Assembly: GCF_012584515.1 (NCBI RefSeq)
Contig: NZ_CP051461.1
Location: 3,773,687-3,837,686, forward strand
Direction: 5' to 3'
Length of the DNA stretch: 64,000 nucleotides
From: Polaromonas vacuolata
Lineage (GTDB): Bacteria; Pseudomonadota; Gammaproteobacteria; Burkholderiales; Burkholderiaceae_C
Shown in pieces: positions 1 to 8,260 of the stretch; positions within the stretch are counted from its first letter, which is position 1; each line of letters begins with the position of its first letter. The notes beneath the pieces were generated by a model. The model was given only the letters and a program-made list of their open reading frames with translations. It had not been told where the DNA came from and did no database searches. Position numbers and translations under genes: made by a program.

Positions 1-510
1 ACATCGCCAACAATTTCTTCTTCCGCTACAGCAGCATCCACACTCACCCATTTTGATGCTCAAGGCCAAGCCCATATGGTGGACGTAGCGGCCAAAGCCA
101 CCACCCACCGAATTGCCATTGCACAAGGCCGCATCGTGATGAATCCGGCCACCCTAGCCATCATCATGCAGGGCAACGCCAAAAAAGGTGATGTGCTGGG
201 CATAGCCCGCGTGGCCGGCATCATGGCGGCCAAAAAAACCAGTGACCTAATTCCACTTTGCCACCCCTTGGCCTTAACTCGCGTGACGGTAGATTTCACT
301 TGCGACGAAATCAACGCCAGCATACATTGCCGCGCCTGCGTGGAAACCGTAGGCCAGACGGGCGTGGAAATGGAAGCGCTGACAGCCGCGCAAATTGCCA
401 TGCTCACCATTTACGACATGTGTAAAGCCGTCGACCGGGGCATGACAATTACCGATGTCAAAGTGTTGGAAAAGCATGGCGGTAAATCAGGAAGCTTTAC
501 TAATCCTTGA
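1..510 (+). CDS. moaC: Cyclic pyranopterin monophosphate synthase MoaC (5' end outside window)
   Basis: MoaC converts the 3',8-cyclo-dihydro-GTP made by MoaA into cyclic pyranopterin monophosphate, an early cytoplasmic step of molybdenum cofactor synthesis. The frame is open from base 1 through [18 protein letters not shown], which matches the usual MoaC N-terminus. The ATG at 76 is therefore internal and the true start lies upstream of the window. Family signatures seen are [11 protein letters not shown], the [13 protein letters not shown] stretch, [11 protein letters not shown] and the C-terminal KHGGKSG. The gene ends four bases before the convergent ligase gene. Identification is secure; only the first residues are missing. 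Confidence 0.95.
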   Translation, partial: TSPTISSSATAASTLTHFDAQGQAHMVDVAAKATTHRIAIAQGRIVMNPATLAIIMQGNAKKGDVLGIARVAGIMAAKKTSDLIPLCHPLALTRVTVDFTCDEINASIHCRACVETVGQTGVEMEALTAAQIAMLTIYDMCKAVDRGMTITDVKVLEKHGGKSGSFTNP

Positions 511-514
511 GCGC

Positions 515-2053
515 TCATTCACGCTTGATTCGCTCACATCTTCGCTTTTTTTGCGCCGGATTGAGCTGCATCCAGCGCTCAAACTCCAGCGGAAAAGACT
601 GCTGGTAACGCCGCATTTGCGCCTTGGCCTCGTCCTCAAAACCCAGCATTAAAGCGCTCTCAATACGTTTTTCAATCACACGTGGCTCGGGCGAAAAATG
701 CAGCAACAAGCCTGACGACTCAAAGATCGTTTGTGCATTACTCGGCGTGAGCGGTGTGAGAATCAAGGTAGCAAACCGAGCCTGACCAGCAAACAGCCGT
801 GAATGGTTTATCTTGGTCAGTGTGTCTTCACGGTAGTTAGGGATACGCAACTCAGGCATGAGGTAAATCTGACTGATACGCTGGTAATCCCGTGCCGCAT
901 AAATGCACGCCAGAGCCAAAAATACAGCGGTAATACCCACTAATAAACGAGGTAACAGCGACGGTTTTTCTGCTGTATTGCGCCGCCATAAAAACAATAA
1001 ACAAAGCCCTGCGGCCATCTGAAACGGACCGTACCAAAGGGGATACTCCAGCAAGCTGTGCAGCAGTATCAGCGCCAACACAGCCCACGCCAGCTGCCGC
1101 GTCACGTCGCGCTCACGCCAAGGCTTTTGCGTCCAAATCCAAAATACGAATGCAGCGCATAAAGTCAGCGCAATCGGCAAGCCCAGCTCGACCGCTAAAT
1201 GCAACGGTAAATTGTGTGCGTTATCTAAAATATCGCAAAACCGCGGACCCGTATAAAGCGCCCAATGATGGGCATAAGACAGCTCACCCCAACCCCAACC
1301 TAGCCAAGGTTTTTGCGCAATCAAATGCAGCACGTTTGCCCATAACGTCAAGCGACTACTGCACACAGCATCGATCGTATTAAGACGAGCGACCAGGCCT
1401 AGTGAGAAAAAGTCACCGCCAGCAAACCAGGGCAAAAGCATCAAAGACAGAGCATAGCTAAGCACACCCACTAACAAAAGATTGCGCGGCAACGCCGCAC
1501 GCCAGCCAGTCCAAACCAACGGAGCGACTAAGGCCAGCATGGCAATTTGAACTAAACCGGTACGCGAAGAAGACGCCGCATTACCCACAGCAAGTAGCGC
1601 TGCAGCAAGTAAAAATAAGGCGTGAGAAAATCGTGATACTGGCTTTTTCATTAGCAGCGCCAACCCAAGCAAAGCCGCTAATGCCAGCATGGTCAGCGTC
1701 GCAAACTGATTGCGTTGACGCAAATTAGCAAACGCCTCGCCGAGCGAGGTATGGTTAATCCAAGGACTAAAGACTGCGGAATAGCCTAGGTATTGCAGCA
1801 AACCAAACACACTGCTGATCAGGCCCGCAGCGACCCAAGCGTAGGCCACGGGTAAGACCCAGCGTTGATTAAAAGACAAGGGAATTCGATCTTTGATCGC
1901 CACCGGAAAAACCGAAAGCAACAGCAAGAAAGCGCTGGCAGCCAGACACACCAGCCATGGAACAACCGCTGCGGATGGACCGGGTGCGAAAGGGTTGAGC
2001 CAGGGCAGTAGCAAGGCTAGAAATGCCGCCGCACGAAAAAATTTCAGACTCAT
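515..2053 (-). CDS. Wzy/PglL-type O-oligosaccharide ligase (probable pilin glycosylation), copy 1
   Basis: A 512-residue polytopic inner-membrane protein of the O-antigen ligase/polymerase (Wzy_C) superfamily. It has about ten hydrophobic segments, the family motif LRQRNQFATL near residue 111, a long central loop with AHNLPLHLAVELG near residue 280, and a hydrophilic C-terminal tail that resembles the Wzy_C_2 region. Members of this family move lipid-linked glycans onto pilins (PglL/TfpO) or onto lipid A (WaaL). It is the second of two related ligase genes downstream of a type IV pilin on the same strand, which favours a pilin O-oligosaccharyltransferase role; that role is inferred from context. 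A 294-bp gap separates it from copy 2. Confidence 0.8.
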   Translation of the reverse strand: MSLKFFRAAAFLALLLPWLNPFAPGPSAAVVPWLVCLAASAFLLLLSVFPVAIKDRIPLSFNQRWVLPVAYAWVAAGLISSVFGLLQYLGYSAVFSPWINHTSLGEAFANLRQRNQFATLTMLALAALLGLALLMKKPVSRFSHALFLLAAALLAVGNAASSSRTGLVQIAMLALVAPLVWTGWRAALPRNLLLVGVLSYALSLMLLPWFAGGDFFSLGLVARLNTIDAVCSSRLTLWANVLHLIAQKPWLGWGWGELSYAHHWALYTGPRFCDILDNAHNLPLHLAVELGLPIALTLCAAFVFWIWTQKPWRERDVTRQLAWAVLALILLHSLLEYPLWYGPFQMAAGLCLLFLWRRNTAEKPSLLPRLLVGITAVFLALACIYAARDYQRISQIYLMPELRIPNYREDTLTKINHSRLFAGQARFATLILTPLTPSNAQTIFESSGLLLHFSPEPRVIEKRIESALMLGFEDEAKAQMRRYQQSFPLEFERWMQLNPAQKKRRCERIKRE

Positions 2054-2347
2054 GACCGACAGACCAACATCAGTGCAAAAGCTGTTGCAAGGCTGCTCAA
2101 AGCCTTGAATTCATAGGCCGTTATAGGGCCGTGGTGCCGTGGATAAACGGGTGCTGGCGCAAAGCTGTCATGAACGTCAATGGGCAAAATTCGATGGGTG
2201 GAAAGGGCGTGCATGGCTTGCATTTTAGTGAAGCTCTTGCCAGTCTCGAAAAGATCACAGCACTTGATTTAAAGGATTGCAATTTAACTGAGCTAACACT
2301 TTATTTAGCCAAGCAACGGGTGCCGCGTACCGCTTATTTTTACGCCC
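2054..2347. other. Intergenic spacer between the two ligase genes
   Basis: This 294-bp stretch lies between two co-directional ligase genes. I saw no convincing hairpin terminator, RNA gene or conserved ORF. A 77-codon plus-strand frame crosses it, but it resembles nothing I know and runs into the 3' end of copy 2. It may hold a promoter for the downstream copy, but I could not pick one with confidence. Confidence 0.4.
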
Positions 2348-4051
2348 TTAATTTGAAGATTTAGCCGATAGGAGAGTTGGCGGTGCGATGAAAGAAAGCT
2401 GTGGATAGCGCAACTGCAAGGCGAGCCACTCTGCTTGGGCTTCCAGGCAGCGCGCGCTTGAATGAATGCGGCAGATTGAATCTAATGTGTCTCGCGCAAC
2501 ACGCGGTTGAGCGTTTAAACCAGCCGCCAATGCGTAGCGAAATAGTACCGGCGCGTAAGCATATCGCAGCGCAACCATACGCATGGCGTCAAGCGCAGCG
2601 GGCGTCATATCCGGTGTCGCCTGTGTGCTGACAAAGCGCTGATACGCTTCTAGCTGATTGAGTAGCCGCCTCGGTTCAATCGGCGTTGAGATAGCATTAA
2701 CGCCAATACGCGCAGACTCCAAACGCAGTGTGCGGTGCGCTTCTTCAACGTCTAAGTATTCGGTAGCAGTCCAGACAAAAAATACGGCTAACGAACCCAC
2801 ACAAAAAACTGCAAATTTGCGCGGTATCAAAACTTGTACTTTTGACGGCGCCAACCTTTCTAAGCAGCCCATGATCAGGCCCAAAGGAATCAAGAAATAA
2901 GCGTATTCAAGCGCGTATTCGAGCAGGCCATGAATAACAATACCGCCAGCCAACACCATCAACCAAACAGAGCCCGCGTCAGTGATTGCCCGCAGCCGAG
3001 AAACTAGCCACCAGGTAAGCAGTGCCGCAATAGTCAGGCCCGCAGGAATACCGTTCCACAGCAGCAAATCCAAAATAAAGTTGTGACTGTGCTCAAAATA
3101 GTCCCCGATTGGCTGATGGTTCAAAGCAATACGTTGCTGAGCCGAGCCGACCTGCTGCCAGCCGTAACCCAACCATGGCTCTTGGCGAATAGCGTCCAGC
3201 ATGGCGCGCCAATAAATTAGACGAATGCCGGGTAGCATTTGGTCGGTCAAAGTGCGGCTGGACGTTAACAGCAGCATCTCGCATAAACGCGGCCACAGCA
3301 ACACCCACCCAATGAAAATACTGCCTAACCCAGTCAACTGCGGCAAGGATACTCGCGAGGTATAAAACCGCCGCGCTAGTGCACCAGCGACCAGGACTAA
3401 CCCAACCTGAAGCCAGCCAGTGCGCGACTGCGACATGGCCATACCAAAAAGCAGAAAGACGCCAGCCAACCAAAAAACCAGCCGCTGTACCTCACGCCGC
3501 TCATAAAGCCATAGCAAGCTGCATAGCCCAATGAGGCAAATTGTCGCGAAGTGGTTGGGCTGGGCCACATTGGCAAACGGTCTTGCGCCCGGTGGTAAAT
3601 CTGCCATGTAAATACCCAAACTCAAAGCGCCAGTCCACTGAACAAGGGCGATACCCACCGACAAAATCGCAACGATAACCCAACCAAAGGTTAATGCATT
3701 AAGTATGTCGCCGGAAAAACGCGACGCTGTGATAAGGGCACCAGTGCCGACAGCAGCCAGCCATAACGCAATATAAAAAGCCGACATAAGGGCATCGCCG
3801 TAAAACCAAATTCGGCCAGTAAGCCATTGAAACAGCAGCACCAAACCACTTATAACTGCAACCAATAATAGCGGTCGTGAAACCTTGATATCTGGCGGAG
3901 CACGCCACAAAATCACTGCGGCTAGCAACAGCAAAATAGCAATAGCTATGCCGTCGCCCCAAGCAGTCGACCACGGTAAATAATGGTTAGGCATAAGCCA
4001 ACCAACACCAGAAAAACTGGTGAGAATAATTATTAAAGACGATGTGCGCAT
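2348..4051 (-). CDS. Wzy/PglL-type O-oligosaccharide ligase (probable pilin glycosylation), copy 2
   Basis: A 567-residue polytopic membrane protein of the same Wzy_C superfamily as the neighbouring 512-residue protein. It has multiple hydrophobic segments, the motif QPNHFATICLIG near residue 160, and a periplasmic-loop motif SHNFILDLLLWNGIPAG near residue 330. The C-terminal 150 residues are soluble. The start is the ATG at 4051, which lies only a few bases past a strong hairpin (4057-4081) that should terminate the upstream pilin transcript. It is therefore probably made by readthrough from the pilin gene. The two copies are divergent in sequence rather than a recent duplication. Transfer of an oligosaccharide to the pilin is inferred from the family and from adjacency. 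Confidence 0.82.
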   Translation of the reverse strand: MRTSSLIIILTSFSGVGWLMPNHYLPWSTAWGDGIAIAILLLLAAVILWRAPPDIKVSRPLLLVAVISGLVLLFQWLTGRIWFYGDALMSAFYIALWLAAVGTGALITASRFSGDILNALTFGWVIVAILSVGIALVQWTGALSLGIYMADLPPGARPFANVAQPNHFATICLIGLCSLLWLYERREVQRLVFWLAGVFLLFGMAMSQSRTGWLQVGLVLVAGALARRFYTSRVSLPQLTGLGSIFIGWVLLWPRLCEMLLLTSSRTLTDQMLPGIRLIYWRAMLDAIRQEPWLGYGWQQVGSAQQRIALNHQPIGDYFEHSHNFILDLLLWNGIPAGLTIAALLTWWLVSRLRAITDAGSVWLMVLAGGIVIHGLLEYALEYAYFLIPLGLIMGCLERLAPSKVQVLIPRKFAVFCVGSLAVFFVWTATEYLDVEEAHRTLRLESARIGVNAISTPIEPRRLLNQLEAYQRFVSTQATPDMTPAALDAMRMVALRYAYAPVLFRYALAAGLNAQPRVARDTLDSICRIHSSARCLEAQAEWLALQLRYPQLSFIAPPTLLSAKSSN

Positions 4052-4056
4052 TAACG

Positions 4057-4081
4057 AAAAAAGCGGCCAAGGCCGCTTTTT
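4057..4081 (-). terminator. Intrinsic terminator between pilin and ligase
   Basis: Arms AAAAAGCGGCC and GGCCGCTTTTT are separated by only two bases, followed on the minus strand by a T-rich run. It lies after the pilin stop codon and directly before the ATG of the ligase, leaving no room for a separate promoter. It probably sets a high pilin to low ligase ratio. Confidence 0.8.
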
Positions 4082-4097
4082 ATATTAAAAATATTTT

Positions 4098-4586
4098 TTA
4101 AACTGTTCTGCACGAACCTGGTAAAAATTTAGCAGGTAAGCCAGCCGCCGCAGTAGGTCCACACACCCACATTTGAATGGGTGTACCGGCAACTATAGCG
4201 TTACATGTTGCGAAAGTTGTAGCAGTCGCATTACTGCATGGCTGCAATTGAATGCTGCCAACAGCAGTTCCTCCAAGATTTTGAGTTAATACAGTAACAA
4301 CTCCAGTTCCAACAGTCGTAACCGATGCAACGAACCTAGTAGTTGGGGATGCCGATTCACAGCCCCAAGCGTTTACTGCTGCAGCTAAGGGAAGTACGGT
4401 AGCAGTTTGCACAGTCTCAGTAATTGAGGTTCGGCAAGTAGAGCCAGCGAGAATCACTTCAGACACCTTAGCCTTGACCGTGTAATCCTGATACGCCGGC
4501 AGTGCCACAGCAGCCAAAATACCAATAATCGCCACGACGATCATCAATTCGATAAGGGTAAAACCCTGTTGTAGTTGACGTTTCAT
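4098..4586 (-). CDS. pilA: Type IV pilin (PilA-like major pilin)
   Basis: A 162-residue class IVa prepilin. It starts with a short basic leader MKRQLQQG, followed by the prepilin peptidase site G|F and the hydrophobic N-terminal helix [20 protein letters not shown], with the conserved Glu at mature position 5. Six cysteines are present, the last two close to the C-terminus as in the D-region loop of pilins. The chain is rich in Thr, Ser and Ala, giving plausible O-glycosylation sites. The start at 4586 is preferred over an in-frame ATG 12 bases upstream because a GGAG ribosome site sits just before it. Two oligosaccharide ligase genes follow. Whether it is the major pilin or a minor one cannot be settled here. 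Confidence 0.92.
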   Translation of the reverse strand: MKRQLQQGFTLIELMIVVAIIGILAAVALPAYQDYTVKAKVSEVILAGSTCRTSITETVQTATVLPLAAAVNAWGCESASPTTRFVASVTTVGTGVVTVLTQNLGGTAVGSIQLQPCSNATATTFATCNAIVAGTPIQMWVCGPTAAAGLPAKFLPGSCRTV

Positions 4587-4754
4587 AAAGAACTCCAAAA
4601 AAGTAAGGACAGATATCCGCTTTTTGTCACAGCAAATCGCGACCAGATAAAAGACGAATGCCGATTACAGTCTAGCCCGATTTTCGCTTCAATATGTGAC
4701 GTTTTTAGTATAAAAAAAGAAAATGGTCGCCAATATGTTACGGAACGAGACGTC

Positions 4755-5384
4755 TTAGTCCTGAACAAACTGCATCGCAGTACCAGCGAGCATCAACATA
4801 TCGCCGTTTTTGAGTAACGCTGCATCATCGCCAATCGGCAAACCGTTGAGCAAGGGTCGCTCTTGACCGTCCACATGCACCAACACAAAGCCTTGCGCTC
4901 GCTTGGTAATAGTCGCTACCGCTTGGCCAGGCTTGCCTATCGTTGTGACGACCTTAACCAGAACGATTTCGCGATCCGCTGCCACACCAGACAGGACCTT
5001 GATAGAGGCATTAAAACTGGCCACTGAATGCGGGGCTGTGATGCGCGTGGCTGTATCTGACTCGCTGGCGTGCCGACTTCCAACGCTGCTATTTTCGGGC
5101 TCGCTTAGGTACTCGATCTTGAAGTTACCAATTTCAATTACGTCCTTGTTTTGTAAAAGCTGCCTTTTCACAACCTTGCCATTCACGCAGCTGCCGTTGG
5201 TGCTATTTAAATCTTCTAAGAACACATCTTCGCCGCTTATTTGCACCAACGCATGCTCGCCGCTGACGGCAAGATTATCGATCACTATGTCGTTATAAGG
5301 TCGCCTACCTAGGGAGGTTCGGCTCTTCGTCAATTGGACTTCATTGATGACGACACCATCTTTAGAGACGATTATTTTCGGCAT
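4755..5384 (-). CDS. FHA domain protein (tandem FHA)
   Basis: A 209-residue cytoplasmic protein that binds phosphothreonine peptides. The first FHA domain spans about residues 20-95 and shows the key residues: SLGRR, SGEH and the STNG loop followed by VNGK. A second, degenerate FHA-like fold covers about residues 128-207 (TIGKPGQAVATI, LLNGLPIG, LKNGDML), without the canonical Arg and Ser. It follows a PP2C phosphatase gene by 38 bp, so the two likely form an operon dealing with reversible Thr phosphorylation. No kinase gene is nearby. Its partner protein is unknown. Confidence 0.88.
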   Translation of the reverse strand: MPKIIVSKDGVVINEVQLTKSRTSLGRRPYNDIVIDNLAVSGEHALVQISGEDVFLEDLNSTNGSCVNGKVVKRQLLQNKDVIEIGNFKIEYLSEPENSSVGSRHASESDTATRITAPHSVASFNASIKVLSGVAADREIVLVKVVTTIGKPGQAVATITKRAQGFVLVHVDGQERPLLNGLPIGDDAALLKNGDMLMLAGTAMQFVQD

Positions 5385-5422
5385 GGCCGACTCCTGTTTA
5401 ATTTTGCTCTGTCAGGCTGTAT

Positions 5423-6208
5423 TTATTTGCCCAGCATACGGGACAAAAAACTGCGTTTTTCAAGCGCTTGACTGGCCAGTACCAGCAACACAGAAATGTT
5501 ATCGCGCCCGCCGCTGGTGTTGGCCGCCGAAGTCAAGCGCCAAGCTTTTTGCTCTAATGATTCAAAGCCTTGCATGATCTCGGAAATCACTTCATCGCGC
5601 ACCATATCTGAGAGTCCGTCGGAACACATCAAATACAGATCACCAGACTCCACACGGTGCTCGTGAATCTCTAGCGCCACACCATCTTCAACCCCCAAAG
5701 CACGCGTCACCAAGTTACGGTTGCTAGAAGTCAACGCCGCCTCTGGCGTGATCAGCCCAGCATCAATTTGCTCTTGCAACAGGGAATGGTCTTTAGTGAT
5801 TTGCACCAGCGCATCGCCGCGCAAGCGGTAACAACGCGAGTCACCGATATGGCCTAGCGTTAAGCAGTCGTTATGAAACACACCAACTACCAAAGTAGTG
5901 CCCATGCCGGTGTACTGAGGATTGGAATTGCCGGCGTTATAAATCGAATGATTGGCATTTTCAACGCAGATTTCCATCGCCCGCCTAACGCCTTTGGGCA
6001 ACGGATTTAGCCCAGTTTGTGTGAGCCAGCGACCCATCTCAGCGTTAATAAAGGTCGCCGCCATAGCACTGGCAACTTCACCTGCGTTATAGCCTCCCAT
6101 GCCGTCGGCAAGTATGCACAAACGCGTTGACACATCAAAGCAGACCACGTCTTCGTTATTGCTTCGAATCAGTCCTGGATCGGTTTGACTGAAGAACTCA
6201 TAATTCAT
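5423..6208 (-). CDS. PP2C-family Ser/Thr protein phosphatase
   Basis: A metal-dependent protein phosphatase of about 261 residues that removes phosphate from Ser/Thr residues. The metal-binding motifs of the bacterial Stp/PrpC group are present: NNED at 17-20, LADGMGGYNAGEVAS around 33-47, GDSRCYRLR, CSDGLSDM and GGRDNIS near the C-terminus. I place the start at the ATG at 6208 because family members begin with a short strand leading into the TDPG-x-RSNNED motif; an in-frame ATG at 6265 would add 19 unconserved residues. The FHA gene lies directly downstream. The cognate kinase is not in the window. Confidence 0.9.
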   Translation of the reverse strand: MNYEFFSQTDPGLIRSNNEDVVCFDVSTRLCILADGMGGYNAGEVASAMAATFINAEMGRWLTQTGLNPLPKGVRRAMEICVENANHSIYNAGNSNPQYTGMGTTLVVGVFHNDCLTLGHIGDSRCYRLRGDALVQITKDHSLLQEQIDAGLITPEAALTSSNRNLVTRALGVEDGVALEIHEHRVESGDLYLMCSDGLSDMVRDEVISEIMQGFESLEQKAWRLTSAANTSGGRDNISVLLVLASQALEKRSFLSRMLGK

Positions 6209-6456
6209 TTTTTTGCAACTTAAGTCGCAGCAGCTCTTGGGCTCGAGCGCCACAGTTGGCGACATTGAAGAAGTCGGACTTACGCACGAACGGCTCCACT
6301 TATCTGAGCGAGTCTATCAGGCAAGTCCGCGCAAAAGGGCTAAAAGCTAAAGCACTTGTGTCACGAAAAAATCCCCAAAGCTTGTCATTTCGGAGTTGAA
6401 AAATCTACGCTTTCGCTACTAGTCGCCTACCCAACCGAATACCGACTGCAATAGTA

Positions 6457-7152
6457 TTAATCCAAAGTAGCGTTGCTGCGCCGATTAAGAATACTGCCCA
6501 GCCCAGTCACTAGCAGCGCGCCCAGTACGCCGGCAAAAATCACCACTTGCTGACTGATCACGCCAAATTGCGCGCTGATAGCGGGATCGGTGAGCAGCAT
6601 CTCGCCAGCCAAAAAACCCAGCATCGCGGCACCGACGGTGATGATGACGGGAAAGCGCTCCATCACCTTGGTCAAAAAAGTTGCGCCGAAAATGATCAGC
6701 GGAATACTCACCAGCAAGCCCAAAATGAGTAGCGGTAAATTACCGTTTGCGGCGGCAGCGACGGCCAGCACATTGTCTAGACTCATGATCAGATCAGCGA
6801 CCAAAATAGTCCGAATCGCGACCAGCATGCTGCTGACCATATGACCGCCTTCACTGGCCTCATTTCCGCCCTTGAGCAGGTCAACACCAATGTAGACAAG
6901 TAGCACCGCACCGCCTGCTTTGAGGTAGGGCAAGGAGAGCAACTCAATCGCTACAACAGTCAGCACAATGCGCATCACTATGGCCGCAGCAGTGCCCCAG
7001 AAAATGGCTTGGCCGCGCTGCTTGTGCTCTAGCGTGCGTGCAGCCATCGCAATCACCACGGCGTTGTCGCCTGACAGCACGATATTGGCCAGTACTATAG
7101 AGCCAAAGGCGCTCCACACCTGCGCTGAAGAAAGATCAAGTCCGAAAATCAT
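6457..7152 (-). CDS. TerC family integral membrane protein
   Basis: A 231-residue polytopic membrane protein of the TerC/Alx/YjbE family, many of which export Mn2+ or other divalent metals. The hallmark acidic intramembrane motifs are present in both halves: LSGDNAVVIAMA near residue 28 and MSLDNVLAVAAA near residue 120. The ATG at 7152 is chosen because a GGAG ribosome site lies about ten bases upstream; an upstream in-frame TTG at 7188 would fall inside the hairpin at 7174-7203. Manganese transport is a family-level guess. It sits downstream of sucCD. Confidence 0.85.
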   Translation of the reverse strand: MIFGLDLSSAQVWSAFGSIVLANIVLSGDNAVVIAMAARTLEHKQRGQAIFWGTAAAIVMRIVLTVVAIELLSLPYLKAGGAVLLVYIGVDLLKGGNEASEGGHMVSSMLVAIRTILVADLIMSLDNVLAVAAAANGNLPLLILGLLVSIPLIIFGATFLTKVMERFPVIITVGAAMLGFLAGEMLLTDPAISAQFGVISQQVVIFAGVLGALLVTGLGSILNRRSNATLD

Positions 7153-7173
7153 GGCAGCTCCGATAGAGGAAAC

Positions 7174-7203
7174 GAAAGAAAGCGCCAACAGGCGCTTTCT
7201 TTC
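7174..7203 (-). terminator. Perfect 13-bp hairpin between sucD and terC
   Basis: Arms GAAAGAAAGCGCC and GGCGCTTTCTTTC pair perfectly around a four-base loop, with a T-rich tail on the minus strand. It fits an intrinsic terminator for sucCD. It also lies only about 21 bases before the terC start codon, so any terC promoter must be upstream and the hairpin would then be in the terC leader. Confidence 0.75.
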
Positions 7204-7334
7204 AAAGTTCTTTCAGTCTAGCCCGGGCTTGGCGCGTATTGCATTGGTAATACTGCTTACACAATTAAGCGACCAAGATGCAATCCCAGCCGATTTTCAA
7301 TTCACGTCCTAAAGCCTGCCGAAATTGCCGACGC

Positions 7335-8228
7335 TTAAAGTAACGCCTTGAGCAACTTAGCCATCTCGGACGGATTACGCGTGACGGTAAAACCGCAAGC
7401 TTCCATGATGGCCAACTTGGCATCCGCCGTGTCTGCGCCACCAGAAATCAGCGCACCGGCATGGCCCATGCGCTTACCTGCTGGAGCGGTAACGCCAGCG
7501 ATAAAACCAACGATAGGTTTTTTCATGTGGAGCTTGCACCACTCGGCCGCTTCAGCTTCATCGGGTCCGCCGATTTCACCAATCATGATGACAGCGTCGG
7601 TATCCGGATCATCGTTGAAAGCGCGCATCACATCGATATGCTTCAAACCATTGATTGGGTCGCCACCAATGCCGACGGCGCTGGACTGACCCAAGCCGAT
7701 TTCGGTCAACTGCGCAACCGCTTCATAAGTCAGCGTGCCGGAGCGGCTAACCACACCGATACGGCCCTTGCGGTGAATATGGCCGGGCATGATGCCGATC
7801 TTGAGTTCGTCTGGCGTGATCAGGCCCGGGCAGTTAGGGCCGAGCAGCAGCGTGCGTTTGCCGCCAGCAGCTTCCTTGGCCTTCATGCGGTTGCGAATTT
7901 CCAGCATGTCGCGAACCGGTATGCCTTCAGTGATGCAAATGGCCAGGTCGAGGTTAGCTTCTACAGCTTCCCATATAGCCGCAGCCGCACCAGCTGGTGG
8001 CACGTAAATGACCGATACCGTGGCGCCCGTGGCCGATGCGGCTTCAGACACGTTAGCAAAAATTGGTATGCCTTCGAAATCTTCACCGGCCTTTTTCGGG
8101 TTCACGCCAGCCACGAATGCGGCCTTTCCATTGGCGTACTCACGGCACATGCGGGTGTGGAATTGACCGGTCTTGCCAGTAATGCCTTGCGTGATGACTT
8201 TGGTGTCTTTATTGATGTAAATCGACAT
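7335..8228 (-). CDS. sucD: Succinyl-CoA synthetase alpha subunit
   Basis: A 297-residue alpha subunit of ADP/GDP-forming succinate-CoA ligase, which interconverts succinyl-CoA and succinate in the TCA cycle with substrate-level phosphorylation. The CoA-binding Rossmann motif QGITGKTGQFHT is near the N-terminus. The GPNCPGLI segment is present, and the phosphohistidine lies in GHAGALISGG (His near residue 256). It follows sucC by 32 bp and is probably co-transcribed with it. Length and motifs are normal for the family. Confidence 0.97.
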   Translation of the reverse strand: MSIYINKDTKVITQGITGKTGQFHTRMCREYANGKAAFVAGVNPKKAGEDFEGIPIFANVSEAASATGATVSVIYVPPAGAAAAIWEAVEANLDLAICITEGIPVRDMLEIRNRMKAKEAAGGKRTLLLGPNCPGLITPDELKIGIMPGHIHRKGRIGVVSRSGTLTYEAVAQLTEIGLGQSSAVGIGGDPINGLKHIDVMRAFNDDPDTDAVIMIGEIGGPDEAEAAEWCKLHMKKPIVGFIAGVTAPAGKRMGHAGALISGGADTADAKLAIMEACGFTVTRNPSEMAKLLKALL

Positions 8229-8260
8229 GATGTGTTCTTTCGCTATTGGCTATGCTGGCG

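Noticed and set aside
4587..4754. Possible sigma-54 promoter upstream of the pilin (TGG...TTGC on the minus strand)
   Set aside because: The spacing between the GG and GC dinucleotides is nine rather than ten bases, and the rest of the match is poor.
7204..7334. yybP-ykoY (Mn2+) riboswitch before terC
   Set aside because: I could not find the conserved loops of that family; only a terminator-like hairpin is present.
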